Assembly: GCF_002831645.1 (NCBI RefSeq)
Contig: NZ_CP025117.1
Location: 1,061,514-1,125,513 of the forward strand
DNA: 64,000 nt
Reading direction: 5' to 3'
Origin: Olleya sp. Bg11-27
GTDB taxonomy: Bacteria > Bacteroidota > Bacteroidia > Flavobacteriales > Flavobacteriaceae
Shown here: piece after piece, positions 62,705 to 64,000 of the stretch
Numbering within the stretch: position 1 is the first letter of the stretch
How the letters are laid out: every line of letters starts with the position of its first letter
Made by a program: the position numbers and the translations under genes
Notes under the pieces: model-generated
What the model saw: only the letters and a program-made list of their open reading frames with translations
Told to the model about the DNA's origin: nothing
Database searches by the model: none

Positions 62705-64000
62705 GTGAAAAATTTATTTCCTTTTCTAACACTTCTAGTGTTATCTGTTTGCGCTAATGCACAACAAAACAATGTTGAAGTGGATTCAACAAAAATCACA
62801 ACACTTGACGAGGTCCTATTGTCTGCTACTAGGGCAAAAGATAAGACTCCTGTTGCTTTTACTAATATTACAAAAGAAGAGTTAGAGTCAATTAATCTTG
62901 GTCAAGATTTACCTGTATTATTAGATCAATTACCATCAGTCGTTACAACAAGTGATGCAGGAGGAGGTGTTGGTTACACAGGGATTAGAGTAAGAGGTAG
63001 TGATGCAACACGTGTTAATGTTACCATCAACGGAATACCTTATAATGATCAAGAAAGTCAAGGTACATTTTGGGTTAACATGCCTGACTTTGTTAGTTCT
63101 GTGGAGGATATTCAATTACAACGGGGTGTTGGAACATCCACCAATGGATCTGGTGCATTTGGTGCAAGTTTAAACTTAAAAACACTTAATCCATCTACAG
63201 AAGGTTATGCTACAACAACTAATGTAGTAGGTAGTTTTGGTACTAGAAAGCATAATATTAGTATAGGTTCTGGAATTAAAAATAATTTTTATGCAGAAGC
63301 CAGAGTGTCTAATATACAAAGTGATGGATATATTGATAGAGCTAGAGCAGACTTAAATAGTTATTATGCTGAAGCTGGTTTTGTTAACAAAAATACATCT
63401 ATTAAGGCTATCGTTTTTGGAGGTAAAGAAGAAACTTACCAATCTTGGTACGGAACTCCAGAAGCTGTTGTTAATAATGATTTTGAAGGTGTTCAGGCAT
63501 TTATTGATAGAAATTATTCAAGTGATGCAGAAGCTGAAAACTTATTAAACTCAGGAAGAACATATAATTTTTATACTTACGATAACGAGATTGATAGCTA
63601 TCAACAAACACATTATCAATTACATGCATCACACCAATTTAACGCAATGTTTTCAGCAAATATTTCTGGTAACTTTACAAGAGGTAAAGGGTATTTTGAG
63701 CAATATAAAGATGATGAAGGGTTAGGAGACTATTTTCCAAACAATGCTAATGCTTCAGACGAAGGCGATGTTATTAGAAGACGTTGGTTAGATAATAATT
63801 TTACGGCAATAGTGTATTCGCTTAATTATAAAAAGGAGAAGTTGAATTTATATTTGGGCGGAGGTTATAATTCTTATAAAGGTGATCATTTTGGTGAAGT
63901 TATTTGGGATTCATTTGAAACCTCAATACCAGTAGGAAGTAATTACTATTTTAGTTATGGAGATAAGGAAGATTTTAATACTTACTTAAAAGCAGAATAT
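62705..64000 (+). CDS. TonB-dependent receptor, TPP-regulated, probable thiamine receptor; 3' end outside window
   Basis: About 430 N-terminal codons are present, from a GTG start. The protein has a signal peptide (LFPFLTLLVLSVCANAQ), a plug domain with DEVLLSATRAKDKTPVAFT, LPVLLDQLPSVVTTSDAGGG, GIRVRGSDATRVNVTINGIP and SVEDIQLQRGVGTSTNGSGA, and the start of the barrel. No carboxypeptidase-like N-terminal extension is present. The TPP riboswitch in its leader makes it a likely thiamine or thiamine-phosphate receptor (the OMR1 type). No other start codon gives a better signal peptide. Confidence 0.92.
   Translation, partial: MKNLFPFLTLLVLSVCANAQQNNVEVDSTKITTLDEVLLSATRAKDKTPVAFTNITKEELESINLGQDLPVLLDQLPSVVTTSDAGGGVGYTGIRVRGSDATRVNVTINGIPYNDQESQGTFWVNMPDFVSSVEDIQLQRGVGTSTNGSGAFGASLNLKTLNPSTEGYATTTNVVGSFGTRKHNISIGSGIKNNFYAEARVSNIQSDGYIDRARADLNSYYAEAGFVNKNTSIKAIVFGGKEETYQSWYGTPEAVVNNDFEGVQAFIDRNYSSDAEAENLLNSGRTYNFYTYDNEIDSYQQTHYQLHASHQFNAMFSANISGNFTRGKGYFEQYKDDEGLGDYFPNNANASDEGDVIRRRWLDNNFTAIVYSLNYKKEKLNLYLGGGYNSYKGDHFGEVIWDSFETSIPVGSNYYFSYGDKEDFNTYLKAEY

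Overview
The window looks like a chromosomal segment of a marine-type member of the Flavobacteriaceae (Bacteroidota). The DNA is AT-rich. Promoters, where visible, follow the TTTG / TAnnTTTG pattern of the phylum. The gene set includes gliding and type IX secretion (T9SS) components: gldE, gldD, a PorP/SprF protein, and T9SS type A and type B sorting domains. The order mutY-ssb-gldE-gldD is as I remember it for this group. No rRNA, tRNA or CRISPR array was seen.

Layout. 1-5.5 kb: a divalent-metal RND efflux locus on the minus strand, made of a periplasmic adaptor cut by the window edge, a CzcA-type pump fused to a TolC-like outer membrane protein, and a small His-rich protein. 5.6-9 kb: a large unrecognised outer-membrane-like protein. 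9.2-12.2 kb: exonuclease III, an OmpA lipoprotein and an aldo/keto reductase. 12.3-20 kb: a surface-protein operon (T9SS type B adhesin, PorP/SprF, OmpA-PD40 protein). 20.4-26.3 kb: RNase E/G, a 30-residue basic ribosomal-type protein and HU on the minus strand, then mutY, ssb, gldE and gldD on the plus strand. 26.4-28.7 kb: a T9SS beta-helix protein and a histidine kinase beheaded by an IS3 element.

29.9-47.8 kb is the accessory region and the main discovery. It is an integron-like array of about nine cassettes, almost all with one minus-strand gene, separated by long imperfectly palindromic sites that behave like attC sites. Each cassette begins and ends with its own short inverted core (for example GTTAGGC at one end and GCCTAAC at the other). 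The array stops beside the 3' end of a frameshifted XerC/D-like tyrosine recombinase that lacks the extra segment expected of a classical IntI. Six insertion sequences sit in the array, four IS110-family and two IS1182-family, and all six lie inside the attC-like sites, never inside a cassette gene. The noncoding leader of each IS110 element contains a structured segment whose loops match the exact target and, for two of the three types, the element ends. This is the expected layout of an IS110 bridge RNA, so these elements appear to be RNA-programmed for the cassette recombination sites.

47.9-64 kb returns to core genes: a heavy-metal-associated lipoprotein, a DMT permease, an M16 protease pair, a DUF4199 protein, L21-L27, ahcY, a phosphopantetheinyl transferase, heptaprenylglyceryl phosphate synthase, a thiamine-binding protein, PnuC with a NadR-like kinase, a DUF4301 protein, ArfB, and finally a TPP riboswitch in front of a TonB-dependent receptor that runs off the window. 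A three-copy intergenic repeat links otherwise unrelated sites at 11.0, 20.2 and 56.0 kb.
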